64,000 nucleotides of DNA from Mercurialis annua (GCF_937616625.2 NC_065577.1:41631001-41695000), one strand, 5' to 3'. Shown: positions 22,101 through 35,070, counted from the stretch's first letter. A program made the numbers and translations. Notes: generated from the sequence alone by a model not told the origin.

Positions 22101-22132
22101 TTAGGGTTTAGCGGATGCTCTGGTTAGGGTTT
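22101..22132 (-). promoter_or_regulatory. Two telo-box motifs upstream of the left-arm gene
   Basis: AAACCCTAA on the minus strand at 22101-22109 and 22124-22132, 20-50 bp before the ATG. Telo-boxes are common in 5' leaders and promoters of growth-expressed plant genes. A CTACAG just upstream could be a 5'-UTR intron acceptor. Confidence 0.6.
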
Positions 22133-23989
22133 AGGTTTTTCTGTAGAGAAACAATTGCAAAATTTACAAACTTAAAAAGAAGGCTTGGTGCTGGGCCAAA
22201 ACATACATTAGTAATAAAATTACTGGGCCAAAGGGGAGAATTCTGTAGCAAAAAAATTACATTTAAACTGGTTCAGAAGCAAAAATTTAAAATTTAAAGT
22301 ATACATTTTCAATAATTAAAGTAAATCAGCAAATTAATCTGGTATTTAAATAATGAAACTTACTCAAAATTATTAAAACTAAACTAAGCATTAACCGAAA
22401 TTTATTAAAACCTAACTGATACTTGATCTAAACTACCAAAAACTTGAATGGGGTAACATTAGGTTAAAACAGTAAAGTAACTTTTGTTTATCAAAAAGAG
22501 TATAATAAAATTTTAACAGTTAAAAATAAAAAGAGAGAGTATTGGGTGTTATTATTTTAAATGTTGCTCAAAAAATTACAAAACTTACAAATTAGGGCTT
22601 AGTAATAAAATTACTGGGCCAAAGGGGAGAATTCTTGGGAAAAAATTTACAAAACTTACAAATCAGGGCTTAGTAACATCAATTCTACCCTTCTAAATTT
22701 CAAAAAAATTAAATTGAGTTTGCTTTTGGAAAGTGTTTAATTTTCCAGCAAGACTCAAATCAAATACATGTTTGAAAAAATTGAAAAACATTAAACGTTT
22801 TGAATAGAACCGAAAAAGATAGATCTTGAGAAGAAAACATTCAATTAAAGAAAAAAAAATGAACATGATTTGTCTAAAAAAGATGTAAAATTTAACAAAA
22901 ATGCAAAATCAAAGAAGCAATTAAAAGTACATATAATTAGAAATTGAAAGCAGTAGAAACCAAACCCAACTGATTATTCAATTGGATTTGGTTTCTATTG
23001 CTCAAATCTCTATTTTTCTCAGAGTCTTCAGAGAGTTTAGAAGGAACTTTAGATCTAGTTCATAGATTGTGTCGTACATACTGATTGCAGATATATACTC
23101 CTATTTTAGGGTTAAGAAGCCCTTCCCAAAATACCCATTCTACCCTTCTAATTTTCAGTTTTTTTCAATTAAGTTTCCTTTTGGTGTGGGCTTTTAAATT
23201 GGACGAGATGTCAGTTCAGCCCTTTTTGGCATTATATTTTCCATTAACTTTAAATTATTAATAATTAACGTTCACAACAAATTTAAACTGAATTCTTTTA
23301 TTAATTAATATTATACTGCCACTCTTTCATTCACTTTACATTTATATCTTTTTAATTAATTGGTGATATATATTTACATATCTCTAATTAATCTAACCAT
23401 TGTATTGGTATTTTGATTATATTATTTTCATATTGACCTCCTTGAAAACCATATATGCTAAACTTTTCATTTTTTCTTCATAAATTTTATTTTTATATAC
23501 CATATGTGATTTTAATATTGATTCCTTTACAGCTAAAGATGCTAATATGTTTTTACTTCTCTTCATGAACTTTACTTTTTAATATTATACTGTTGATATA
23601 TTTTGTTTTCAAAACAATTAACTAAAATTAATTTTGACACAATTTACGGGTTTAAATTTATTTATGGCTAGTCACCTTCTTATAATATGCAAATAATTTA
23701 TAAATTGTAATTATGAACTATAATTAGATAAAAGAATTAATTTATAATTTAAGTATTATTAAATATATTATAATCAAAAATGCATGGATGATTGAACTCT
23801 GCAAAAGCATTGAAAATAAAATACGACAATCATTAATGTAAAAAGGTAAATGAAAAGTTACAAATATTTTTTAAAATAACCAATTTACCATAACTGAAAT
23901 AGTTTGATAATTTGATTCCAATACATAAAAGTTACGAAATTAAAAATGAAAAGTTTCAATAAATACATTAAAAAAAAAGGTCTACCCTT
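22133..23989. other. Upstream flank of the left-arm gene, noncoding
   Basis: AT-rich, no gene seen. The part at about 22940-23300 has a diverged second copy in the spacer at 31545-31890, and its identical mirror is in the right arm. Confidence 0.6.
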
Positions 23990-24474
23990 AAATGCATGCA
24001 CAAAAATATGGAAACACTATTGACCTAATGATATTTGCATCAAACAGCCCCGATATATTATTTCTTTTTCGATAATGAGAGGCTTTTTGATGAAAAAACG
24101 AAGTGTTTCTGCCCCCCCCCCCCACCCCTCCCTCTTTAAGCCGAATGTTTGTAGACCGCTGTCTCCACACACCTCCTCACACCGAATAAATTTATCAAGG
24201 TCTGCTTCAACTTTTCGATGTTTTTCCGACTCGGTATAGTTTAAGACATTCTGTTGGAGCTTAAATAACTTCTCTCACGTGCCTCTAATTCTCCCATCCA
24301 GGTTTCCAACCACATTCTTATTCCAATCGGACAGGTTATTGAGACACAATCCAATATTTTCCCAAGCATCCATACATCCCCTTTTGCTATTATGAAGCCA
24401 AGCAGACCTCACAATCATCTCTACGGACCCGCATCGCCTCGAATCTTTTCACTCTAGGACTCTTCCTTTTCTGG
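23990..24474 (-). mobile_element. LINE (non-LTR retrotransposon) fragment, left arm
   Basis: The minus strand translates to typical text upstream of a plant L1 reverse transcriptase: VKRFEAMRVRRDDCE, then WNKNVVGN, TREKLFKLQQ, WRQRSTNIRLKEG, and NTSFFHQKASHYRKRNNI followed by SGLFD. Stops and frameshifts are present. A 12-base C run (24112-24123) interrupts the KEG(D)RNT motif; the right arm has 11. No reverse transcriptase core follows, so it is a dead 5' fragment. Confidence 0.7.
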
Positions 24475-25170
24475 TTAATTAGGGACAACATCGGTGTCTA
24501 ATTAAATTGGAGCGTGGTTAGAGCATTCTCGCAACAAAATATAGACATTATGCGGATAACGAAAAGACTCGCTCATATTGGAGAATAGATTCACAGGATT
24601 TTATCATAAGTTTTCATCAAATTTATTAAAATTTTGAGTTGTTTTTTTTATTCTCATTTGTGTTCTTTAATTTACATCTGGCAGTTTCACAATTATATTC
24701 GTTTTTATTATATTTTTATATAATTTTTTTAATTAACATGGTACGATTTAATTGGTTGTTAATCTAATTTTTTTTATTGACACTTCGTACTTTTACAATC
24801 ATTCTTATATTTTATTTTTTCTAATTATTTTGAAATGACTATAGTAAGTTTCTATTGATTTATTTATCTAATTTGATAATATATTTTTTAAAAAAAAACT
24901 GCTATATCTTTTCTTTTCAATATATATGGCAAGATTGAATATTTCAAAGTATTATTCATTAACTTATCAAATTTAATTATATTTTTTTAAAAATGCTAAA
25001 TAATTTGGTAACATTGTTTCCTTTAAAATTGCTTTGGCATTTCTTTTTAATTGGCATTGATAAAATTGGTTCATAAATTACTTTTCTAAGATAATTTGTA
25101 ACATTGTTTTCTTTTAAATACATTGGAAAATATAACGTATTCATTTGATTAATTGTTTATATTAATAACT

Positions 25171-25697
25171 AGGGGTGGGCAACGGTCAGTTCGATCATCG
25201 AACCGTCCAAAAATTTAAAACCGTTCAGTTTTTAAAAATTTCGGTCACCGAACCTTATTAACCAAAATTATATCAAAACCGAATTAACCAAACCAAAATA
25301 TTTCGGTTCGGTTGAAAACCATAATATTTTTTGTATGATTTTTTAAAAGAGAAAAAACAGTTTTTTCAAAAAAAGAAAGAAAATGGATAAATTTAATCTA
25401 GAATGTACATTTGCTTTAAATTTAACCTATTTTTATCATTTTTATTCTAAAACTACAAAAATAAACATATTTAATATATAAATGTATGTGTATAAAAGCT
25501 TAAAACAACGTAGTTTTGAAATACGGTTGGTGTTTTTATTACGGTTATTTTTTTTTTCAAAACCGTAAACCGAACCGAATAGCCAAAATTTTAAAAAATT
25601 GGACCGTAACCATAATGTATTTTCAAATTATATTTCGGTTTGATTAATTTGGTTTGATTCGGTTATTCGGTTTTAACCGTTTAATGCTCACCCCCAT
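25171..25697. mobile_element. hAT-like MITE (left arm)
   Basis: Ends TAGGGGTGGGCA and TGCTCACCCCCA are imperfect terminal inverted repeats typical of hAT-derived MITEs. The interior is built of GGTTCGGT / ACCGAACC words in both orientations. The flanks give at best a degraded 8-bp duplication (TTAATAAC/TATGTAAC). Confidence 0.65.
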
Positions 25698-26067
25698 ATG
25701 TAACATTATTTTATGGGTGTCGGTATTTCCAGATCAAATTTTTATAGGATCAGAGCAATTTTTAAATTTTAGACGTTATTATCTTTTTATAATTAATCAA
25801 GTATTTCTTTATTTTGGTTTATTTTCTTTATTCTTATATTAGCCTTTTTTTAATAATAAACAAACACTTAAACATTAATTAGCAAATTTGTTCATCAAAT
25901 TGATTAGGTAAGAAAATATTTTTAATTTCTTTAGTTACGAATTTTGACAATGAAACAACATAATTAGTGTCCGGTATATTTCTTTTTATTGAATGCAAGT
26001 GCTCTTTTTTTAACAATCGCATGTCAGTTGGTATTGTATTTTCATTTCATGTAATTAATAAAACACC

Positions 26068-27088
26068 GGATTATAATTATCGACAGTCCCCGACTTTAGG
26101 CCCTCCGATCACGAAAGTCCTTAAGTTTAATTTTCGATTACAAAACCCCTTGAACTTCGATTTCACAATCACGGATGTCCTTTTTTCCGAAAAATTACTA
26201 AAATACCCCTAAAAAAATCTAACCATATTTAATTCAATAAAACCAAACCTAAAACCACATAATTAAACCTCTGACCACATAATCAAACCAAAAACCACCT
26301 AATCAAATCTAAAATCATCTAACCATATCTAAAATCGACATCCGCCGTAAAAAAAATTCCAATTAATTTTTTTTAAGACGAAGGAGGAGCAGCTCAGAGC
26401 AGATATGCTCCTCGCCTTGTTCCTCAGGCGAGGAACAGATATGCCCTCGCCTGAGGATCTGCTGCTCCTCAACAGAGGAGGAGCAGATGCTCCTCGCTTT
26501 GTCTTCATATTCTCAAACGAGAGGAAACGAACCTGTTAGGTTCGTTTTCTCGTCTGAGAAGACGACCAAGTTTATTTGAGACGAGCCACAGACGACGAGG
26601 TTTGTCCGAGACGAACCTCAACAGATTTGTTGACACGTATTTGTTGATATGTGTTCATCAGACCTGTTGAAACAGATCTGTTGAACATAGATCTGTTGAT
26701 CTGTGTTTAATAGATTTGTTGAACACAGATCTGTTGATCTGTGTTCAACAGATTTGTTGAACGGTGGCGATACATGCCGTCAGATTATTTCTTTTGCGGT
26801 GGGTAGGTGGTAGCGGAGTAGCTTCCGGCGGGTTATGGCAGTTTTAAGTGGGTTTTGATTTTAGATTTGGTTGGATGATTTTAGGATTAGTTAGATTTGG
26901 TTTTGTTGGTTTAACCGAATTTGGATTTTTTTGTTTTACTCGTATTTAGGTGTATTTTAGTCATTTTTTGGACAAAAATATATTCGTGATTGTGAAATCG
27001 AAATTCAAGAGTTTTGTGATCGAAAATTAAAATTAAGGACTTTCGTAATCGGGGCCTTAAAGTCAGGGACGATAAGTGATTATAAGCC
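26068..27088. mobile_element. Mutator-like TIR element, 1.02 kb (left arm)
   Basis: Long imperfect terminal inverted repeats: the first ~110 bases (GACTTTAGGCC, ACGAAAGTCCTTAA, TTCGATTTCACAATCACG) recur in reverse complement at 26985-27088. Flanks TAAAACACC and TAAAACCCA fit a diverged 9-bp target duplication, as for Mutator-like elements. No coding sequence. Confidence 0.75.
26376..26765. repeat. Hairpin-word core of the 26068-27088 element
   Basis: GC-richer centre made of short words present in both orientations: GAGGAGCAG/CTGCTCCTC, GCGAGGAAC/GTTCCTCGC, GAACCT/AGGTTC. Further on, CAGATCTGTTGAACACAGAT-type words repeat as inverted copies. It could fold into a run of hairpins. Confidence 0.75.
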
Positions 27089-27228
27089 TAAAACCCATGA
27101 GTAAAGAGTACAAAAATATGGCGATCAAAAAGAAAAAGAGTACAAAAATATTAGAATAACTAATGATTATGATGAATAGAAGTGCAAGTTAGAATATTAA
27201 TTTTACAGGATTTTGTTTGATTAAAAAG

Positions 27229-28145
27229 GGCTTAATTACTTAAAAAAAACCCTCACCTTTAATCTTTATTTCGTTTATACCCTGAATAGGAAAAATGACA
27301 CATATACTATTGACGTTGTGATTTTGTTTCACCTCTACCTTCAAGGTATTAAATTGACCTTTTTTCTATTGAAAAAAGTGTAAAATAATCCTTCATTTTC
27401 AGCATATATTCTAATTACAAGTTAATTTTATTAATTATACCAAAACACCTTCTTCTCTAAAAAAATTCACCTCATGCTTTTTAATTAATTTATATTAATT
27501 ATCAAAAAAATTAAAAATTTAAAACTGTTAAAAAATAATTCAATTCCGACCTACCACCATACTCCGATTTAAAAACCCGCTATACAACAAAAAAAATCAT
27601 TTTTCCGGACGACCGCCAGAAAGAGGAGCAGCGGAGGAGCCGCTGCTCCTCCTTCCACCGGAAGGAGGTTGTTCCTCCTTCACGGAAGGAGGAACAGATC
27701 GTTCCTCCTCCTGAAGGAGGAACCATCGTTCCTCCTCCTGAAGGAGGACTCTTGAAGGAGGAATAATGAGGAATAAATTTTCTTCCTTCCGTGGAAGAAG
27801 GACGCGGCGGCGGTTTTAAAAAATTCCGGCGGCGGGTTTTAAAAATTCGGGTGGCGGAGGAAGTCGGATGGCGGTTCGATTTTTGTTTTTAAATAAAAAA
27901 ATTAATTAAATTTTAGGACTTATTTAAACATTTTTAAATGAAGGGTTTGTTTGTACTTTTATTAATTGAAAAAAGTATAAAATAATCCTTATATTTAGTT
28001 GTTTTAAATAAATCATTTTTTTTTTTGAATTTTGAGGTAGAGGTGAAACAAAATTACAACGTCAATAGTATATGTGATAATTTTTCTAGGTCAGGATATA
28101 AACGAAAAAAAAGTTAAAGGTGAGGGTTTTTTAAGTAATTAAGCG
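27229..28145. mobile_element. Mutator-like TIR element, 0.92 kb (left arm)
   Basis: TIR starts GGCTTAATTACTTAAAAA and continues with CCCTCACCTTT and TTTATACCCTGA. The reverse complement is at 28050-28145. Flanks ATTAAAAAG and TTAAAAAAG are a 9-bp duplication blurred by the A run. It is the same family as the elements at 53392, 54006, 55086 and 58125. The core at 27606-27760 is a hairpin-word array (GAAGGAGGAAC and its complement, GGAGGAGC/GCTCCTCC). Confidence 0.8.
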
Positions 28146-28637
28146 TTAAAAAAGACGAGACTAATGTGAATAAATTAGTCAGGTTTAAAAGACCAATTTA
28201 AAAACAAAAGCAAAAAATAAATAGAAGAAGGAAATAATTTACTAACTATTAAAGGATATAAATGTCTAAAATCTAAAAGTTGTTGTGACCCATAAAAATT
28301 TGATTTGAAACTGTCGTCATTTTTATTTTATAATCGTATTTTATTAATTAAGTGACAAGATAAAAAAAAAGGAAAATTTAGTAACTAGTAAATTTAATGT
28401 ATTAATTACTAGTTTTTTAATAGGTAATTTTTTCCTTTAATTAAATTGGTCAAATTTAATGTATTTGTTGCTTTTTCTGATTTGTAAAATTACTGAAACT
28501 ATCTTGATTTTGCTAACATAATTACGCTTGTTATCAAAATTTATTCACTGATATAAATATATAATTACATTTGCTCATTTCACTTTTACTAACCTAATTT
28601 GGAAATCACTTAATTATCAACCTTAATTATTTGATTA

Positions 28638-28998
28638 TATATTTAACATGATTCACAGTTCCTATCACATTTGCTAGATTAATTTATTTTCAAATATAAT
28701 TTTGAAATAATTAATTTACATGGTTTGTGATTTAAACCGTTTGAAATAATTAGTGGGTTTTGATCTTATCATGTGGGTTTTTGCAGCTTTATGCAAGAGA
28801 AAGAGTATAAAAATGGGTTTCTTCTTGGAATTGATGAAAGCAGTAATGTCACGATACAACGTTGGTTATTGCACCAACCCCTAATGCTCTACACTTATCT
28901 AGTACAGGATATAGTTTTCCGTTGGACTAATGGTTGAACCGATAAATGGTTAAACCTTAAACCGGTACCGATTCAGTTCCGGTTCAGATTTGAAAACA
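28638..28998. other. Start of the spacer between the arms, noncoding
   Basis: AT-rich, then a short GGTTGAACC/ACCGGTACCG stretch resembling hAT-type element interiors. No gene. Confidence 0.5.
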
Positions 28999-30713
28999 TC
29001 TATATCTATATATTATATAATTGAGAGGACCAACGGAGCCCTCACATTGATTCTCACCAAATAGAGCATTTTTATAGTTTCCACCTTTTCAAAAACACTT
29101 ATTTTACTTTTAATATTTTTAACGATTTGATAAATTATTTACCTTTAATATTTATATTTGATTTTAATATTTACATTTGTTCTCTCTCTTTTTTGAAGAT
29201 TACTACGTTATAGTATTTAGATTTATCCCAAACATCTACTCCTATTACACTACAAACTCTCTTTTGATTTCTATTTAATTCTTCTCAATTTGATGATTAC
29301 TATTTCACCTAAGCAAATAAATAGCTTGGAATGTGGCTTATACGTCACTGCCACAATCATATATGAAATATGTAATTCAATTTTAGTGTATATATATATT
29401 GTATTATAGATTGATTAACATGGGGAATTTGGTGATTTATTTTTCGCAGCATAGAGGAATAGTTTATTTTAAGAGTCCGACCTGCTATTATGAAGCACGT
29501 AGATCGTTTATTCTGTATTTTATTAATAATGTATTGATATTTGTATACATGCTATGTCTATTTTATTTCTCAAATCTATAGAGGGTATTGTCTTCTTCAT
29601 TTTTGTGCTTCTGCAGGCTGTAATATAGGACAATGGGATTAACAACCAGCTTTTGGTATTTATGTCTATAATCTTTTTATTTAATTTTTTAAAGTTTAAG
29701 AATTTTTATCATTATTTATGTGATTGAATGACAACTATTATGCTATTAGTTGATTTGTTGTTGTTTGTGACTATTTTTAGTTGTCTGGTAATTATGAATT
29801 TAGTTATACTTGAATTTGCTTATTTAAATCTCGCAAACCCAAAAATTTAAACATGCAATTTTATTATTATCATAATTTTTATTTGTTTTAATATATTATA
29901 TAAATTTTGAGACACAATTAACAATGAGATAATATTTTGAATTGTCCTTTTAATAGGTAAGTTGCAAATTACATTAAAACTATGGAAAATCCTATAATAT
30001 TTGTAGAATAAGTTTAACAAATTACTTATAATTAGAAAATGGTCAAAAAATTATATTTTTTAATGTGTCATAATTCGAATATATACAATCAAAATTCAAA
30101 ACCAAATTTTTTATAATGAAAAAAAAATTGTTATTAATCGTAGAAAAGACAAACATATTTAAAATAGTAGTGAGAAATTCATCAAATAAAAATAGTGAGA
30201 ATTTTATTTACATTTTCTTTAACATATTCATTCGAACTCTATGTTACAATTCAAATTCAAAAGTTTGCTTTTTATAATGAGAGACTAATTTTATTTTCAA
30301 TTATAGAGAATATAATAGGATATGATCCACCCTTAATAAAAAACAAGATAAAAAAAATATTGAGCAGTACAAGAAGCTATTTCATAAAGATAAATCCAAA
30401 TGTCCAACAAATATTTTTTTAGTGAAGTGAAAATTAAAACAAACTGTAATATAGATATATAATATTTTTTAAAAAATCAATTATTAGAGTTAGTATAAGT
30501 CAAAGTAAAATAAAATACACTAAATTTAAGAGATTTAATAATGTATTTTTATTAGTTTTATAGATTATATGAAATATTTTTTATTTTATTTTTGTATCAA
30601 ATTTATCTATAATTTTACTATATTTTTAATTTTTATTTAAACAAAATAAAAATAATATAAATTTAAAATAATTATTAAGATCATCCCGTGCAATTGCGCG
30701 GGTATTCGACTAG
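28999..30713 (+). mobile_element. Non-autonomous Helitron, 1715 bp
   Basis: The 5' end is TCTATATCTATATATTATA preceded by A. The 3' end has the hairpin CCCGTGC-AATT-GCGCGGG at 30685-30702, then a short tail to CTAG at 30710-30713 followed by T. TC...hairpin...CTRR inserted between A and T, with no target duplication, is the Helitron signature. No Rep/helicase sequence was seen. Confidence 0.75.
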
Positions 30714-30728
30714 TTGCTTAATTAAAAC

Positions 30729-31415
30729 GAACAAAGGATCGTTCACCCTCTCGCACAAAATATCAAAAAAAATCATTTTGAACGATTTAGATACAAACAG
30801 ACTCACAACTTTAAAATCGAACAAATCGCATTCTCCCTAATAGAGTGCAACACTCTTTGATTTTTAAGAGCAAAAAATTTAAAAAGTACTCAATTTTTTT
30901 TTCATTTTTTGATTTAATACTTAATGTATTTTAAATTTCATTTTTTCTCCTTATATTTCAAAACTTCAAAAATCAAATTTTTAAAACTAAAATCCAGACT
31001 CTTTTTTATTTTTTCCACCCAATTTCTCGTCGGAAAATTGAGGAGCAGCAGCTCCTCATTTTGAAGGAGCATATCTGCTCTGGAGCAGATCTGATGGCAG
31101 TGGAAAGGTGGACGGCGGCGGTGGCTGTGGAAGGTGGAAGGGAAGAAGAATGGTTAAAAGATTAATTTTTCTAGATTAATGTTTAATATGAAATTTTGAT
31201 TAATGTTAATTAAAATTAATTAAGATTTATTTTATAAAATTAGAAAATCTACTCTCCTTTTTTGAGTCGGGAAGGTGAAATTGATCGGTTTTGCTAAGTT
31301 GTGGGTTGAAATGATCCGGTTTTATTAAGTTGCGAGTTAAATTGTACTAAAATCATCTAAATTGATTTATTTAATATTTCGTATCAAGTTGAGGGGGTGA
31401 ATTGAGCCTTTGTTC
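30729..31415. mobile_element. TIR element, 687 bp, with hairpin-word core
   Basis: Ends GAACAAAGGATCGTTCACC and GGTGAATTGAGCCTTTGTTC are imperfect inverted repeats. Its TIR resembles the element at 56817-58021 (GAATAAAGGATCACTTT). The core near 31030-31110 has GAGGAGCAGCAGCTCCTC and GGAGCA..TGCTC words. Target duplication is degraded. Confidence 0.6.
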
Positions 31416-31544
31416 GTACTTAAACTATAAAAAAATCTTGCACTTTGGGAAGTTAAAAAACTTGTACTTTTGAAATAAGTGTTTCTGTTTTTCTAAAATT
31501 TATGCATTTAAAATTAAATATCACAAAAACAACCCTCAACATAT

Positions 31545-31890
31545 ATTTAGAGATTCAAAGTAGTAGAAACCAAACTCAGCTGATTATTCAATTGGATTTG
31601 GTTTCTATTGCTCAAATCTCTATTTTTTTCAGTCCTAGAGAGTATCCTAATTTTCAGTTTTATTCAATCAAGTTTCTTCTTCATTAGGTATAGCCTAGGC
31701 TTTTAAATTGGACGACCTATCAGTTCGGCTCTTTTTGGCACATTCCTCAAAGACTACCCTTCTAACTCTTAAACTTCTTAATAGATAGAAAAATTAATAA
31801 TTATATTTTCCCTTAACTTTAAATTAATAATTATTATCGTTCATAAAAAAATTAAAATGAGATTTTTTATTAATTGGAGTTTCATTTAAG
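31545..31890 (+). repeat. Diverged third copy of part of the arm, inside the spacer
   Basis: AGTAGAAACCAAACTCAGCT, GATTATTCAATTGGATTTGG, then CTTTTAAATTGGACGA and CAGTTCGGCTCTTTTTGGCA follow the order of 22935-23310 in the left arm, with many differences and some indels. It is in the same orientation as the left arm. Confidence 0.75.
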
Positions 31891-32664
31891 ATTTTACACA
31901 TAGTTTATAATTATTGATATGTTTTTAATCTTCAGTTTTCATTTAAAAAAAAATTTAGATTTTAAAATATCTAAATTTTTGAAAGTATACAATTGAAAGT
32001 TAAAACCTGCTCGTGGGTCGGGTCCGCACCGGATCTATCAGGTTTTTTGTTTTGGGCTTTTTACCTAATATGCTGAAAATTGGCCCAAATTTTTTTTTCT
32101 TCTTCATCTTTTTAAGGGTGGGAGAAGAAGATTTTTCCGGTTAACCGGAAAATCATCTTCTCTCTGCCCATAATACTATTAATCGTAGATCTACTATTGT
32201 TATTCTTATTTCAATAAGTCTTCTTTTAAGGTGTTTGTTTAAATTTTATTTTGATTGAATGTTGTTGTAGATCTAAGAGTTGGAAGATAACTTATGGATC
32301 CATGTTGAAGATGAGGTTTGAAAAAGTTTGAAACTCCACGAATCAAGCGGTTTCAAAATTTTATTTTCAGTTTGATTCATTTATGTTTTGGGTAACCTTT
32401 TAATGGTTGAAAAAACTCTAATCGATGACTGTATTAACAGTTCTCATCATTAATTTAGAATAGTTCGTTCAATATGTTGAAGAACCATTCATCTATGTAA
32501 TTTTCATTCTCATCAATGAAAGTTTTAGCCTTTGATAAAAAAAAAATAAAAAAAAATTGTAATCTAATTTATTTAAATTCTTATTTTTCTACTGTTTCCT
32601 CTTTTTCACTTGAATTTTGGCGGCTCCTTCTTTTTCTCCATGAGTCCAGCAGAGTTTCTCCATG
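31891..32664. other. Noncoding spacer sequence
   Basis: No gene seen. It contains a local palindrome around 32126-32163 (AGAAGATTTTTCCGGTTAA and its complement) and a long poly-A at about 32540-32560. Confidence 0.5.
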
Positions 32665-34700
32665 TTCTTATTTCTTCGCTTCCGCCGTTCCGCTTCCGCC
32701 ATTCCGCCTCCGCTGTTCCGTTTTTGCTGTTCCATCTCCGTCGTTTCGCCTCCGTCGTTCCACCTTTGTCTCGCCGCGCCATCTTTCTTTTCTCTTTTTG
32801 ATTTTAGATCTGAAATTTTTTTGTTTTTTATGTTTTCATTTTCAGATCTGTAATTTGTTTATCTTTTACTGTTTATTCACCATTAAACATGTATAAAGAG
32901 TATTTTTAAAGAATTTAATACTTCTTTCATGATATGTAGAATAATTTTGTGATTTTATGTAATAAAATTCTGTTAACTCTGCATTTTTTTGTATTTTGTT
33001 GTATTCCTACGTTTTTTTTATTCTGCAGAATAATTTGTAGATGATGATTGATTGCTGAATTACTGTTATGTTACAGTGTTGTTGATTTTATGTTGACTTT
33101 ATGTTGATATTATGTTGATATCAACTATTTTTTTTATTTTAACATTAACAAACAAGATAATATTGTCTATGAAATAAATGCCTCCTGTAAATTTGCGGAA
33201 TAGATGTTTATTTGAAAAGCAGCAGGATGGAATGTGGAGTGCACATATTTGTTTGAATGATTGATCTCTTTGTGTTTTTTTTTTCGATAAACGTTCTGAA
33301 ATTTCCTACATAAACATATGTTATTGGTATTCAGCCATTTTTATATAACTTTCATTTTCTAGAGTGTTATTTTATTAGAATGTACTAAATTCATTTCGGT
33401 ATTTTTGAAATTTGGTTGGTTTTTTTGCTCCTTATATTATGTTCTATGTACAAATTTTATTATAAAAGCAATGTTGAATTTTATTGATGTACAATTATTT
33501 AAGCTATATTAATCAAAATCAACGCAAGATCAATTCGATGTCAACCTAAAATCAACCTAAAATTAACATGCACATATCCCTAAAATTAATTGAAAAACAA
33601 CACAAAATCAACGTAAAATCAACATGTGTATACTATTTGTTATTAAAATTAATCAAATATCAACTCAAAATCAACACAAAATCAATATAAAATCAACCTA
33701 TGTACATTATTTATTGTTGACATTTTTGTTAGTTTAAATATCAACACAATAGCAATATAATATCAACAACATTTAATAAATTGGATAGTATTAATTTTGT
33801 AAATCTTTTTTAACACTAATTTATATTTTAATATTTATTTATCTTTATTTTTGCTAATAATTAATCAAAATTTATTATTTATCATATATTTTATTTTTTT
33901 TATATATCAATATAAAATCAACATTAAATTAATCAAAGATTAAAAAATTATTTTTCCAATCTAAAATACCAACACAAAATCAACGTAATATCAACATAAA
34001 TTCAAATTTGTAATATTATAATAATACAAAATCATTATTTATATTTTTTACCTATACCAAAATCAACACTATGTCAACACTATATCAACATAAGATCAAT
34101 ATTGTAACATTACAATAATTTAACATCATTATTGTCTTCTTCACCGATGCTAAAATCAACACCATATCAACATTGTAACATTACAATAATGCAACATCAT
34201 TATATGTCTTCTTCCCCGATGCTACCATATCATTATCTAGTCTCAATTTATTTTTTTTTAGTTTATTTCACAGACAATGTTATCTTAGTTGTCAATGTAA
34301 AAATAAAAAAAATCAGTTGATATCAACATAAAGTTAACATAAAATCAACAGCACTATAACATTACAATAATTCAGCAATCAATCATCATCAACAAATCGT
34401 TCTGCAGAATAAAAAAAACGCAGAAACACAAGAAAATATAGAAATAACAGAATTTTATTCCATAAAATCACAAAATTATTCTACATTACATGAAATGAGT
34501 ATTAGATTCTATAAAGATAATCTTTATACATGTTTAATGGTGAAAACAACTGTAAAAATAAACAAATTATAAATCTGAAAATGAGATCTGAAATCAAAAT
34601 GATAAAAGAAAGATGGTGGAACGGCGGAGGCAAAACGGCGGAGGCGAAACGACGGAGGCAAAACGGCAAAAATGGAACGGCTGAGGCGGATTGGTGTGAA
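32665..34700. mobile_element. Large inverted-repeat element in the spacer
   Basis: About 450 bases at 32665-33130 recur, diverged, as the reverse complement at 34312-34700. Shared landmarks are TTCCGCCTCCG-type words at the outside, AGATCTG with the Met-like CATTAAACATGTATAAAG segment, TTCTGCAGAATAA, and GTTGATATCAACTATT at the inside. The inner ~1.1 kb is dominated by AAAATCAACATAA-like words. It looks like a foldback or MULE-type non-autonomous element. Terminal ends and target duplication were not resolved. Confidence 0.6.
33500..34350. repeat. Degenerate AAAATCAACATAA-type short tandem words
   Basis: TCAAC with A-rich spacers repeats dozens of times, at roughly 10-13 bp steps, between the arms of the inverted-repeat element. 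Confidence 0.75.
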
Positions 34701-35070
34701 GAACAAATCTGAAATTTGTGTGAAAGGTGAATTGAAAGAGAAAGGAGAGAGAAATTTGAGGAGAGAGAAAATAATTGTAATTGTGAAGATTTGTGTTATT
34801 AGGGTTCTATTTATATGGATGGTATAAAAGTAATAATTTCTCCCTTGCATGATAGTTTTAAAATGTCAAATATGTGTTGGTATAAAAGTAAATCCAACAT
34901 GAATGTTGGTTATTTGAGTAAGAAGCCCTTTTGTTTTTTACTTAATCTCAATTGGTCCGGGTTTTATTTTTTCTATCTGATCCCAATCCTAATACTCTAT
35001 TTTGTTTTGGGATTGTGCCAACTTTTTTAGGCTTATATTTATCTATAACTATCTTATATGTGGTGAGGAG

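Larger units (their letters stand above)
18399..28637. repeat. Left arm of a giant inverted repeat (~10.24 kb)
   Basis: The reverse complement of 36078-46330. Coordinate sums of matched points are 64715 for the inner part (25.6-28.6 kb), 64714 at 22081, 64726 near 20.6-21.1 kb and 64729-64731 at the outer end, so only a few small indels separate the arms. The outer edge is AATTTTGTCTGATTTC at 18399; the inner edge falls in AATTATTTGAT near 28637. I found no target duplication outside the arms. Contents in order: noncoding flank, ~417-bp tandem repeats, a gene on the minus strand, a LINE fragment, a hAT-like MITE and two Mutator-like MITEs. Confidence 0.93.

Noticed and set aside
32516..32896. 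126-codon frame rich in Ser, Phe and Arg
   Set aside because: Produced by TTCCGCC-type words in the outer arm of an inverted-repeat element; several frames are open there and no domain is seen.
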